Assembly (NCBI GenBank): GCA_905178155.1
Contig: CAJINV010000004.1
Location: 5,392,258-5,456,257 of the forward strand
Length of the DNA stretch: 64,000 nucleotides
DNA from: Amoebophrya sp. A120
Taxonomy: Eukaryota; Sar; Dinophyceae; Syndiniales; Amoebophryaceae
Direction: 5' to 3'
The translations under genes and the position numbers were made by a program. This document shows, piece by piece, positions 54,706-64,000 of this stretch. Below the pieces are notes generated by a model. It searched no databases and was not told where the DNA came from. It saw nothing but the letters and a program-made list of their open reading frames with translations. The stretch's first letter is position 1, and each line of letters opens with the position of its first letter.

Positions 54706-57700
54706 TTACACGTGATCCGACAGGTTGGCGAAAGTCGTTTCCAACTCGGTCTATCAAGTGCAAAAATGTCTGGGTCTGGAAGAGTGTAGACTTGTCATGC
54801 AGATTTTCCATGACCCGTGAGGTCTGGAATGCGGGACTTAGCGTGACAGACTCTGCGAGGTCTCTGCCATGCCTATTCTGCATGAGAAACTCCGTTCCAA
54901 CTTGGTCAAAAGCGGACAGCTTTTGGCACTCATGCAACACAGATTTTTGCATGCTTCAGATTTACCATGACAAGTTGCAATCTTCCAGACCCAGACATTT
55001 TTGCAACTCATACGGTCACCAACTGCCCGTACACTGTCTTGAAGTGCTGGTCCGGCTGTCGGGGCAACTCGAACTTCATGTTTGTGATCTTCACAATCTA
55101 TCCTGAGTAAAAACGTACCCACACCATAGTTGTCATGCAAATCTGCATGCTTAAAATGTTTGTCATGCGGAGCCCCATGAGAAGCATTTTCTAAGGGTAT
55201 TTCGAAATTTGTCATGCTCCAATCAGCATGAGAGACTAGATCTGTAATGCTGCTGAACTAGCTCAAACAGCACTACACTACGCGTCCAAATTTGTCATGC
55301 GAAACAAGCAAAGTTGGCCGATTTGTCTAGCAGATTTTCCATCTTGACTCTGGTGTGGGTACATTTTTGCTAAGGATACAATCTGCTCCCTCATCACGGT
55401 GTAGATCAAACCTAATCGAGTTTTTTTGTCGACGTACTGCATCGTGGTCTGTAACTATGCCTGCTGTGAAGCATACTTTCTGCAAGGAAATCCAAAAGTA
55501 GACAAAAAAATTCAATAGGCCAGACCCGGCAGGCCCTTTTTCGGTAGGTAGTGCAGTAGGGTAGTGCGATGAACTAGATAGATTAACGCTAGCGAAACAG
55601 GTGCGCGCCCTCAGTGTCCTTCTGTTGGCAATTTTTCTGTCCTACCTACCTACCCACCACAATGCACCTGACGCACGTTCGCGGTAGCTGGCCTACCTAC
55701 CTACTAGTAGCTCTGGTAGGTTGGTTGGCAACTGCAGCTGGCCTCGCTCAAACAAGCCCGACCTACCTACTTCAAGTATGACCGCGCCCGGTCTTGATCA
55801 GAAAATCTACCCGACCTACCTACTTGAAGCTACTGACCATCAGCGTGCCCGTTCTTGATTTGCCCGACCTACCTACTTTAAGCGACTGACCGCGCTCGGC
55901 CCTAGTCATAGTCATAAAATCTGCCCGCCCTACCTTCTTAAAGTGACTGGCCACCCCTGGTCTTGATCGCATGGCCATGCGATCTACCCGACCTACCTAC
56001 TTGAACCTACTAACCGCGCCCGGTCTTGCTTAGAAAATCTACCCGACCTACCTACTTGAAGCTGCTGACCATCAGCATGCCCATTCTTGATCTACCCGAC
56101 CTACCTACTTGAAGCGACTGACCACGCTCGGCCGGCCTAGTCATAGTCATATAAATCTGCCCGACCTACCTACTTAAAGTGACTGGCCACCCCTGGTCTT
56201 GATCGCATGGCCATGCGATCTACCCGACCTACCTACTTGAAGCCACTAACCGCGCCCGGTCTTGATTAGAAAATCTACCCGACCTACCTACTTGACATTG
56301 TAGCGTGCCAGCCACTGGGGAGGCTCGACCCGCCCGACCTACCTGCCTGGCGCCGTTGCTAGTCGCTAGATGTGGCCAGGGTGAGAGGCCGAATCTCCTC
56401 GACCTACCTACCCGAGGCGCTTTTTAGTTGCCCGCGCCGCCCTCTCAGGGGTTTCATTCAGATCTACCCGACCTACCTACTAAAGGTTGATGGCTGTACT
56501 AGACAGCCCCTACCACCAGAGGCGTCGGGGCTACCCGACCGACCTACCAAAAGGCGCGGCGCCGCGGGTCACAAAATTTTTTGTGTGTCCGCGCGAAACA
56601 AAGTGCTTTCCTTTGGCCGAAAGCAACCCGGGGCCTAGGGGTAACGGGCGCGGCCGATAGGCGCGGGCGCCAAATGCAAGCGGAATACGGGCGCCCCAGT
56701 CTGGGCCGGGGCCACGCCTGGCCCCAATTTTGACGCTGCCTTCCGGCCTAATTCCACTAAAGCCTCTGCCAAATCTGGCTCAAACCCGGGGCGGCCCGGA
56801 ATTCCCCCCGGGCTCGCCGCCCGGAAATGCGTGGACGGCCAAACTTTGACGCCGTCCCCCGGCCTAATTCCAATGCAGCCCTTTTCGAATCTGGCGAAAA
56901 TCTGGGGAAAATATTCGCCCCCAGAAAAGTGCCCGGACTTGAGCCAGACCCGGGAAAATCTATCCTCGGAGGAAGGGGGGCATGCGCATGGACCCGGGTG
57001 CCGGGGGGCGGCGACGAGCGCCTCCGGGGTTCGGGGCAGTGCCGGGCTGGTGCGCCCGGGGCCGGCCGGGGAAAGTAGCGCGCGCGGGCCGGCGGTCGCA
57101 GGCCGCGAGCGAGGCGGGCGGGCTGAGCTAACAGTTGGCCGCGGCCTTCTTCCAGCGCCAATTATTTGCGCGCCCCCGCATAAATTAAAAGCCGCGGGGA
57201 TCCGCGTCGCTGCAGCCGGTCTCCCCCCCTAAACCTACCGCCCCCCCGCGCAAACAAATCGGCGCGGGCCGGGCGATGTAGGTTGGTATCTCCGCCCAAT
57301 TCTTTGTCTTTGAGTGCCTGCGGAGTGCGTTCCGGTTGCAGGTTCCTGGGTTTTCCATTTCGTGACAGGAGTGCAGATTTGTGCGTGTTGTGCACTTCCG
57401 ACTGCATGACAGAGATTGTTTCTCGGTTTCAAATGAGCACTACACTTTTTCAAAAAGTCTAGTGCTCATTTGAAACCGAAAAGCCATCTACTGCTGTCAT
57501 CTACCTACCTACCTACCGTACCTACTGACAAACCGAAAGCTTCGGCTTGTCAGTAGGTAGGTAGACAGCTGAGCTGCCTGTTGTGACGCCACCCGAGGCA
57601 GCACTGCGCCCGCTGTTGCCAGGGCCGGCCTACCGACCTACCCCGGCGTCGCCGCCGCCGCCGCCTGGCAAGTCTTTCTGTAAATGTAGTGCGTGGGCTG

Positions 57701-60700
57701 CATGACTGAGAACAACACGGCTGCAGAATTGTCATGCCGAAACGAAGTCTGTATCTGTAACGCGTGCGCGTGCCTCGCGCACTTTTATTTTTGAAAATGC
57801 CTGTCGTGATGCTGAGGCTCGGCATAGTTTGAACCTTCCAGGCCCAAACACGTTTGCAACGCGTGCCGCCGCTCCGAGCCAGGGTATCCACATGCAGTGC
57901 GCTCTCAGAGCACTTGTCTGCAAAGGTGTCCAGGTTTGCACTCTTACGCGTCTTGCGAAGCGAAGAGATACAGATATGTCATGCACATCATGCATAATTA
58001 AAGCCTTTAATCATGCATGATGTGCATGACATATCTGTATCTCCTTTATGGGAGGATATTAGGCTGAACGACTATAAAATCCCTTCGAAGACAGCTGGAA
58101 CTGCTCTGAGGGCTCATTTTTCGCATCCGGTCCCGTTCTTCTTGGAAGTTAGCTAGCGTTAATCTATCTAGTTCATCGCACTACCCTACTGCACTACCTA
58201 CCGAAAAAGGGCCTGCCGGGTCTGGCCTACTCAAAAAATTATACATCTTCACATGCAAAATCCTATAAGTACTTCTTACCCCAGGTGATCTTCTTGTCTC
58301 CGGTTGACTCCACAATCATCTTCTGCGCGGTGTCGTGGAACAATGCGATGACCTTCATCATACCGATCGTCTTCGCCAGGGGGCACATGAAGTCGTAGTC
58401 GGAGAAACCGTTCTGCTGCAAGAAGTCCTCACGGATAATCTTAGCCACCTCCAAGGTGCACTTCTGATCCTCAGACAAGGAATCCTTTCCGACCAACTGC
58501 ACAATCTCCTGCAAGTCGTCTTCCTTCTGCAAGATTTCCTTGAAGGTCTGGACCAAGCGGCCGTACTCCGGATCGTAGTTGGCTTCGAAAAACGGACACA
58601 GGATGCGGACGTACCTGATTATCAGGAGTGGGAATGATAGATAGATTCGCAATAAAAATGATAGATCAACAGCAATAAAACGAGAGTCTGAGGCTCATGT
58701 TTTGCATGACGATTTGAATGGAAGAGAAGAAGCTAGGTGCAAGACAGGTTAGTTTCTTGACTACGAGGAATAAAATCAAAGTATACTTGGAGAAGCTGAT
58801 CGTCCAGTCCAGCGACGGAAAGTGCTTTCGCTGCGCGAGCTTCTTCGACAACCCCCAGAACACCTGCACGATGGACAGCGTCGCGCTCGTAACGGGGTCC
58901 GTCATATCACCACCCGGTGGGGACACGGCTCCGACGATGGACACGGAGCCCTCCCGGTCGGGCGTCCCGATGCAGTTCACGCGGCCGGACCGTTCGTAGA
59001 AGGACGCCAACCTGGCACCGAGGTAGGCCGGGTACCCGCTGTCGGCCGGCATCTCCCCCAACCGTCCCGCCATCTCACGCAGCGCCTCGGCCCACCGGGA
59101 GGTGGAGTCCGCCATCATACCCACGTTGAAACCTTGGTCGCGGAAGTACTCGGCGGTTGTAACACCGGTGTAGATCGACGCCTCACGGGCCGCGACCGGC
59201 ATGTTCGAGGTGTTGGCCACGAGAGTGGTTCGCTGCATGATCTCCTCCTCTTTGCCCTCGATCAGCGTCGTAAGCTCGGGAAAGTCGCACAGCACCTCGG
59301 CCATCTCGTTGCCACGCTCGCCGCACCCCACGTACACCACGACATCTGATTTTTTTTCCGCGGTCTCGCCTAGTTCCACCAAAGGAACAAAGGTCAGGAA
59401 ATCTCTATTTTTTTTTCAGCACATGAACTACGTGATAAAGAAGCAGCACCACGACACATTGTTTTGTAAATCATCAGCGATATTATTAAAAGTACCTGTG
59501 TTCGAGTATTTCGAAAGCGCTTGGGAGATGACGGTCTTTCCACAACCGAAAGCGCCGGGGACCGCCGCGGTACCACCCAAGGTCATTGGGAACAGCGCGT
59601 CGCACACCCGCTGGCACGTCAGCATCGCAACCTCGCCGCGCAATTTTTCCTTGGTCGGCCGGGGCTCGCGGATCGGCCACTTGTTATCGAGTGCACAACT
59701 ATCGGACTTGATGCTTCTGTTGTAATACAACGAACTCCATGATGACAAAGACAAATCCACTTTTATTCATGCATGGGAAATTTTATTTTCATTTTGAATA
59801 GTCTTGCAGAAGCTCCTTCCACTAGTTGTACGATAGTTCTTTTGCAATGCATATTTGTGCATCATCTGCAGCTGCTCCTTCTTTCCACTGGGCGTGTCCA
59901 GGACCAGCAGGGTGTCCAAAATTTTGTAATTCCCCGCGTCCTATCGAGTGCAGACATGTCTGAGCATGGAAACTTGTAATGCTAAGTCAGGAAAGAACGA
60001 TAAAGGCTCTGTAAAAATGCACAGGACTGCCACGCATGCGAGAAAGTAGTTGCGCACCTAGGTGCTGCGCGTTCCGCATGACAAACTTTCTTTCTGAATG
60101 ACAAGCAAAATGCTTTTTCGTGGTGAGTCCGCATCACAAACTACTGCGCCGTCACGTTAGACAAGCATGACAAATCTTGCGCCTACCTTCCACACCCAGA
60201 CATCTTTGCAGTGGATACGCCCATGATTTGCGCCACGCGCCCCTGCGACTTCGGCGGGATCATGATTCTGTGCTCGCGGAACAGCCCGTTCTCCCGCACG
60301 ATGCCAAAGATGTCGCCGCCCGTTAGCATGTCGCCGACCTTGATCCCCGGAAACGGGCGGAACTCCCACGACTTTCCCCGGTTCAAGTTGTCGACCTCAA
60401 GTTATCAAAAAGAAAAAACTGTCTCAGACTCAACTTCCAATAAGGACACTCACTCCGTGAGACAGTTTTCTGTCATACTCCACATGCGCGAAGGGCGTCC
60501 TTCAAATGCATGTTTTGTCTCTTGTGACTTTTACGCATCACAGATTCCCTTGTGCGTCATGCTGACGAAATTTATTGTGTTGCTGAGTCTGCAAAGGTTT
60601 GGGACTGAGACAGCTTTTTTCATCTTGGATACCACGCCGCGCTTGATGAACACGGACCCCGTGTCGTTCATGATCCGCTCCAACGGACGCTGGATACCGT

Positions 60701-61096
60701 CGTAAATGTCGTTCAAAATCCCCGGCCCGAGCTCCAGGGACAGCGAAGAACCCGTGCCGTACACCGGGTCGCCGACGGTCAGACCCGCGGTGTCTTCGTA
60801 GACCTAAGGGTTTTCGGGTTATTATTGTTTCAATGCATGGTGATGAAAATAGTATATAGAGCAAATAGCACAGCACTGCTTCAGAGACAATGTACTCAAA
60901 TGCACATACGACAATTAGCCAAGACACTAATCCAGCATACCTGCACGGATGCCGTGTCCAGCTCCAGTCGAATGACTTCCCCGATGAGCTTCTCCTTGCC
61001 GACCCGCACCAGCTCAAACATTTTGCACCCGGACATCCCGCCGGCGACCACGAGGGGCCCGGCGACTTTCTCGATGCTGCCGATCGTCTGGGACAT
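54706..61096 (-). CDS. ATP6V1A: V-type proton ATPase catalytic subunit A
   Basis: Ten exons: 61096-60941, 60803-60632, 60397-60218, 59936-59854, 59679-59496, 59345-58787, 58614-58280, 55411-55379, 55093-55013, 54746-54706. They sum to 1824 bases (607 aa plus stop), close to the roughly 617 of animal subunit A. Catalyses ATP hydrolysis in the V1 head, driving protons into acidic compartments. Visible: P-loop GAFGCGKT (239-246), [80 protein letters not shown] and [16 protein letters not shown]. The C terminus ([16 protein letters not shown] and [17 protein letters not shown]) lies beyond a 2.7-kb transposon. A frame stop at 58263, just inside the intron, would wrongly suggest truncation (KITWGKKYL); the donor there is GTAAGA. 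The non-homologous region around residues 150-190 is short compared with animal proteins. Confidence 0.97.
54752..55012. mobile_element. introner, family A (last intron of V-ATPase A)
   Basis: TATCAAGTGCAAAAATGTCT at the left and complement at the right; perfect duplication CGGTC (54747-54751 and 55013-55017). Confidence 0.93.
55099..55378. mobile_element. introner, family B (V-ATPase A)
   Basis: TATCCTGAGTAAAAACGTAC at the left and complement at the right; perfect duplication CAATC (55094-55098 and 55379-55383). Excision joins VMREQ to IVKITNMKF. Confidence 0.93.
55750..56560. repeat. CCCGACCTACCTACTTGAAG array with higher-order period
   Basis: About fourteen copies of CCGACCTACCTACTT(G/A)AA, spaced about 50-70 bp. 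Copies near 55797-56033 and 56034-56275 line up as two ~238-bp higher-order units sharing TGACCATCAGC, TAGTCATAGTCAT and GATCGCATGGCCATGCGATC (itself palindromic). Confidence 0.85.
57423..57479. repeat. near-perfect hairpin
   Basis: TCGGTTTCAAATGAGCACTA and its exact complement, with an inner ACTTTTT-C-AAAAAGT palindrome between them. Confidence 0.9.
57519..57560. repeat. hairpin based on TACCTACTGACAA
   Basis: TACCTACTGACAAaCCGAA pairs with TTCGGcTTGTCAGTAGGTA with one mismatch. It reuses the CTACCTAC motif of the array. Confidence 0.8.
57965..58043. repeat. 79-bp near-perfect palindrome
   Basis: 31-bp arms (57965-57995 and 58013-58043) start GAGATACAGATATGTCATGC; the spacer ATTAAAGcCTTTAAT is palindromic too. 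It could extrude as a cruciform or fold as a hairpin. Confidence 0.92.
59685..59853. mobile_element. introner, family C (V-ATPase A)
   Basis: Ends TATCGAGTGCACAAC and complement of TATGCATTGCAAAAG; flanks CTTGT/TTTGT match at 4 of 5. Excision joins MMHK to WPIREPRP, as the family requires. Confidence 0.82.
59942..60217. mobile_element. introner, family A (V-ATPase A)
   Basis: TATCGAGTGCAGACATGTCT and a diverged complement; flanks CGTCC/CGCCC match at 4 of 5. Excision joins VAQIMG to AGNYKILD. Confidence 0.88.
60403..60631. mobile_element. introner, family D (V-ATPase A)
   Basis: Ends TATCAAAAAGAAAAAACTGT and complement of TATCCAAGATGAAAAAAGCT, both followed by CTGTCTCAG; the flanking 5-mers no longer match. 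Excision joins FIKRGV to EVDNLNRG in frame. Confidence 0.8.
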
Positions 61097-61772
61097 CTTG
61101 ATGTGCGGTTTACTCTTGACTACGTCGTACTTTCGTTTGCTTGTTGTGATTCACACGTCACACAGCACAGTTGTCTGTTGCTCTGTCTAGGGAAAGCAGC
61201 AGTTGTGCGAGTAGTTTCCAGCAGAGATGTGAAGATTTGCCACTCAGGAGGTCGTGAAGAACGGCAAGAAAATTATAGCTTGACAAACCATGAACCAGAA
61301 GCAGATAGTACTTCTGGAAAAAAGATAAACCGTGCCGGCACCTCACGGAAGCACGCGCACACGACAACAGTGGAGAAGCACTGACGCAGCCACCCAACAA
61401 CTTCCTAGTGACAGCACTTGAATTTTTTTCTATGTGCTGCTGGATCGCCGTGCACAGATGTCACTTGAAAAAAAAGCAAAGAAAAAAAGGTGCTGCTTGA
61501 ACACATGTTGAGGTGACGAGTCGAAACGGCTGTTAAATATGTTGTTCTAAATATGCTCCGTCTCGATACTTCCACACGTCAAGTGAAGGCGTAAATTGTA
61601 CACAGTATTTCCTTAGTCGTGCAGGAATCTGTGCGAGTGAATAAAACAAGCAAAGCTGTCTTTTGTCCCCGGCCAGTGAGAGCATGCGACAAGAAGTCGT
61701 GAGAGCATATCAACTTATCAAAATGCTACATCGCAGGAGCATCTCAATGCGCTTCGACAGTCCTGCCTCTTC
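61097..61772. other. intergenic upstream of V-ATPase A
   Basis: Probable V-ATPase A promoter region and 3' UTR of the DoxX-like gene. No coding frame supported. Confidence 0.45.
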
Positions 61773-63075
61773 TTACTGCTTTTTCTTTCCCCGCCCCGCG
61801 CTACTTCTGCTGCTAGTTCTTGTTTTCGGGGCTTGGTTGCTTTTCTTCCGTGGCGTCGCCCCGCTGCTGCGTTCCCGCGTGATAAATCGCTGGTCGCTCG
61901 ACGAGGCGGTCACAAGCTTTAGGAAGCAGCATCCTGGGTAAAAACGTCTGCGACCCGAAGCTGTCATGCAAATTCGCATACTCAGAGCATCGATCTCCTA
62001 TGCGGAGCGTCATACCGGGCGTTTGGTAGTGGCGTTTTCGAGTTTGTGTTGCTCAAATCATCAGAAGGAAGAGGCTTAGGGCTGCCGCGTCCGCGCAAGC
62101 TAAACACGATTTTTATTTCTACGCTGCGTCCCGAAACTTGTCATGCACAACATCTTCCAGATCCAGAGCTCCACGATTTGTCTTGCCGCATATCAACCAT
62201 GTCGACTATGCCGGCTAGGATGTTTTTACTCACGATAAGCAGGCCCCCGCGTTCAGTCCGGCCAGTAGGATATGGGTGTGTCAGGATCGAAATCGATAAA
62301 ATCGAAAAATTTGTGATGCATAAAGTGTAGGGCACTGGAGGCCTGTATTGGGGAGCAGGCAAATGAGACCGATTGCAAGCGTCTTTAGAAGGGGCACATA
62401 TGCAATGTGCTGCCAGAGTAGCACGACAGGAGCAGTGTTCTTTGCCCAAACAGCACGACAGACTGGATTTGGGTGCTCCCGAAATTTGTCATACGCCACT
62501 TACAGACTGAGGCTCCAACTGGTATCGATTTTATGCAACACAAATTTTTCGATTTTGTCAATTTCGATTCTGACACTTTCATACAGGAATTCGTCCCCGT
62601 TAACCGCGTGTGCTACGGAAACCAGAACCATCATTATTGCCAAACAAACGGTGGCGAGCTTTTCCAAGCCGAGTAGTGGGTGGGTCCAAAAAGCCACCAC
62701 CGCAGAGGTTTTGCAGAGCCCGAGAAACATTTTGAATGCCGGCTCGGTCAGTTGCACTTCATACGCCCCGAGTTGCTGCCGCCGAACAAAGGCGTTGAAT
62801 TGTTGCGTGCTCCGCTCGAAATTGTTGACCGCCTGCGTGGGCAAGAGTGCGGTCTTGATCCCGCCAAAGGCTGTTTTCCCGGTCTGCTCGCGCGCGTAGC
62901 TCGAAAAGTATTGCGGGATCCAAAAAAACACCGGGTCTTCCAAACCGTTATTGCAGGAATAGCCGGGGAATCCAAACCCGTCCAGCAGCATCAAGGTACC
63001 CGCAGGAAACTGCGACAGCGACAGCAGGATACGCAGACCCAGGTGCAAACTGGGCTGCGGTAGAGACGACAACAT
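61773..63075 (-). CDS. DoxX-like small membrane protein, 223 aa
   Basis: Exons 63075-62584, 62265-62238 and 61924-61773, in frame. Both introns are introners; the middle exon is only 28 bp (LAGLNAGAC). Hydrophobic segments: LHLGLRILLSLSQFPAGTLM, FKMFLGLCKTSAVVAFWTHP, LEKLATVCLAIMMVLVSVAH and FLLAGLNAGACFLKLVTA, an arrangement like DoxX/TMEM35-type four-helix proteins (small-residue-rich helix, HxVxGD-like AHAVNGDEF). The tail is basic and Ser/Arg-rich (RTSSRSSAGRGKKKQ). The loop between helices 1 and 2 is longer than usual. Family assignment is moderate. Confidence 0.6.
61930..62237. mobile_element. introner, family B
   Basis: CATCCTGGGTAAAAACG at the left and ...GTTTTTACTCACGATA at the right; perfect duplication AGCAG (61925-61929 and 62238-62242). 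Same 5-mer as the HIR family B insertion. Confidence 0.88.
62271..62583. mobile_element. introner, family F
   Basis: Long inverted ends: TATGGGTGTGTCAGGATCGA and a complement of TATGAAAGTGTCAGAATCGA, continuing through AAAATCGAAAAATTTGTG on both sides (over 45 bp, about 85-90 percent matched by eye). Flanks TAGGA/CAGGA match at 4 of 5. Confidence 0.9.
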
Positions 63076-64000
63076 TTTGCGTAGTGTTAAAAACGCTCAC
63101 TCTGAGCCCCCTGTCGCATAGATTCAAGTCATCTTGTGATACTTGCTACTTAAAGGGCTGAAAAACAAGTGTCTAACTATCTGCACTGAGGGACAAGTAC
63201 TGATACTGCACGACCCGGCAAGGCACTCATAGAAGTGAAAAATACCGAGTTAACAAAAACTCAACTTGGACGGCAGCACGCACTGCCTGATACGTTGCCT
63301 CACAAAGTCAGAAAGAGAAAGAAGTTTCAACTTTCCGCTGTAATATGTACTATGAGCTGCGCGCGGAAATTTGCTCGAGGTTGCACGACATTCCGGATCA
63401 TCCACAGCTGCGACTTCTGGCAGTATAGTTTGTCAAAAACCAAATGACTGGCAACGAGCCTGACCTGCAGCTGAACACTACAAGTGAATAGCGACGCACA
63501 TTCTGCTATGAGGCGGCATTGTCACAGGTGGCGAGTGCCGCGAGTGAGACTTTTTGGGAATTCAAGCGGGGGGACGCGTTCCTTACATTTAGGGTTTTCT
63601 GATTCGGACAACTTTTCGTGTTTTCTAACATGAAGCTGCTCAACACCCGGAGGCGGAAAGCACTAATACCACCTAATCATCTCAGCTCCAATTTGTTCAT
63701 CCTTGCCGGATACTAGTTTGTATCGCCGAGCTCGCATATGCTCTTCCCTGCCTCAAAAGGCTAGGGTGCAGCATAATGGATGCTATTTTTCATTAATCAA
63801 TAGTGAATCACTGGAGCATATTGGATCATCGCACTGCGCGCGGGATTCGCTAATTTTTCTTGTTACTAAGATTTTAACATAATGCCATTCGTACAAAAAA
63901 ACGAAATTCAAGTCTTCAGTAATTTCAAGTTTTGACGTCACTGTCGCTTTCGTACACTCGTGCTTTTGCAAAATCATGTAAAGGTCGTTTTCAAAGAGAA
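63076..64000. other. no gene seen at right edge
   Basis: Upstream of the DoxX-like gene; no coding frame, repeat or RNA gene supported. Confidence 0.45.

Larger units (their letters stand above)
55516..58229. mobile_element. 2.7-kb terminal-inverted-repeat element in a V-ATPase A intron, non-autonomous
   Basis: Left end 55516-55593 and right end 58152-58229 are 78-bp inverted repeats that I find identical base for base, starting TAGGCCAGACCCGGCAGGCC. Flanks TTCAA/CTCAA match at 4 of 5. The interior has no frame resembling a transposase: it has a CCCGACCTACCTACTTGAAG array, a GC-rich middle and three long palindromes. It lies inside an ordinary intron running from GTAAGA (58279) to the AG before 55411. 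Confidence 0.9.

Noticed and set aside
54653-54952. Minus-strand 99-codon frame ending QERDF*
   Set aside because: Mostly introner sequence; the V-ATPase A last exon uses another frame and stops at 54706.
55750-56560. CRISPR-like array
   Set aside because: Spacers are not unique (they repeat in the higher-order unit), the motif is degenerate, and the context is a eukaryotic transposon in an intron.
58263-58652. V-ATPase A appears to end at 58263 (KITWGKKYL*), i.e. truncated by the transposon
   Set aside because: GTAAGA just after KITW is a good donor, and the missing C-terminal residues are found in frame beyond the element at 55411-54706.

Overview
The window looks like nuclear DNA of a protist with intron-rich genes. 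The best fit is an alveolate of the Amoebophrya (Syndiniales, parasitic dinoflagellate) type. That assignment is an inference. It rests on (i) very many introns that are whole inverted-repeat elements flanked by 5-bp target duplications and not bounded by GT-AG, a feature known from Amoebophrya-type genomes, (ii) an HPPK-DHPS fusion in the domain order seen in apicomplexans, (iii) ordinary GT-AG introns mixed with the odd ones, and (iv) long low-complexity inserts in proteins. No bacterial operon, rRNA or CRISPR array is present.

Layout. From about 0.5 to 27.7 kb all genes I can support are on the minus strand: a hypersensitive-induced-response (SPFH/prohibitin-like) protein, an uncertain small gene, an acylated/one-TM protein, dihydropteridine reductase (QDPR), bifunctional HPPK-DHPS of folate synthesis, a PHO88/SND3-like ER protein, a large protein joining a fucosyltransferase(GT10)-like segment to a CHK/ecdysteroid-kinase-like segment, a signal-anchored low-complexity protein, and a small cysteine-containing protein. 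At 27.7-29.3 kb the coding strand switches (divergent). This gap holds a tandem array of tRNA-Ser-like, hairpin-forming units. From 29.3 to 39.1 kb three large unrecognised genes and one tiny ORF are on the plus strand. At 39.1-41.5 kb the arrays converge on a 71-bp GC-rich minisatellite. From 41.5 to 63.1 kb genes are again on the minus strand: an acidic 1279-aa unknown, an LRR (RNI-type) protein, a DUF285-repeat protein, V-ATPase catalytic subunit A, and a DoxX-like membrane protein.

Introners. I mapped 23 intron-borne elements of 151-322 bp. All begin with TA (TAT, TAC, or close variants) and end with the complement; they fall into at least seven terminal-inverted-repeat families. Thirteen have perfect 5-bp target-site duplications. 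In every gene where both flanking exons could be read, removing the element plus one duplication copy restores the frame and, where a known family exists, the conserved protein. The V-ATPase subunit A gene is the best proof: ten exons join to 607 codons in frame across six such elements, ordinary GT-AG introns and one 2.7-kb inverted-repeat transposon nested in an intron.

Functional themes: pterin/folate metabolism (QDPR next to HPPK-DHPS), membrane energisation (V-ATPase A), ER membrane/secretory functions (PHO88/SND3, GT10-like), and membrane microdomain scaffolding (HIR protein). Several large genes match no family I know and are described only by what can be seen.
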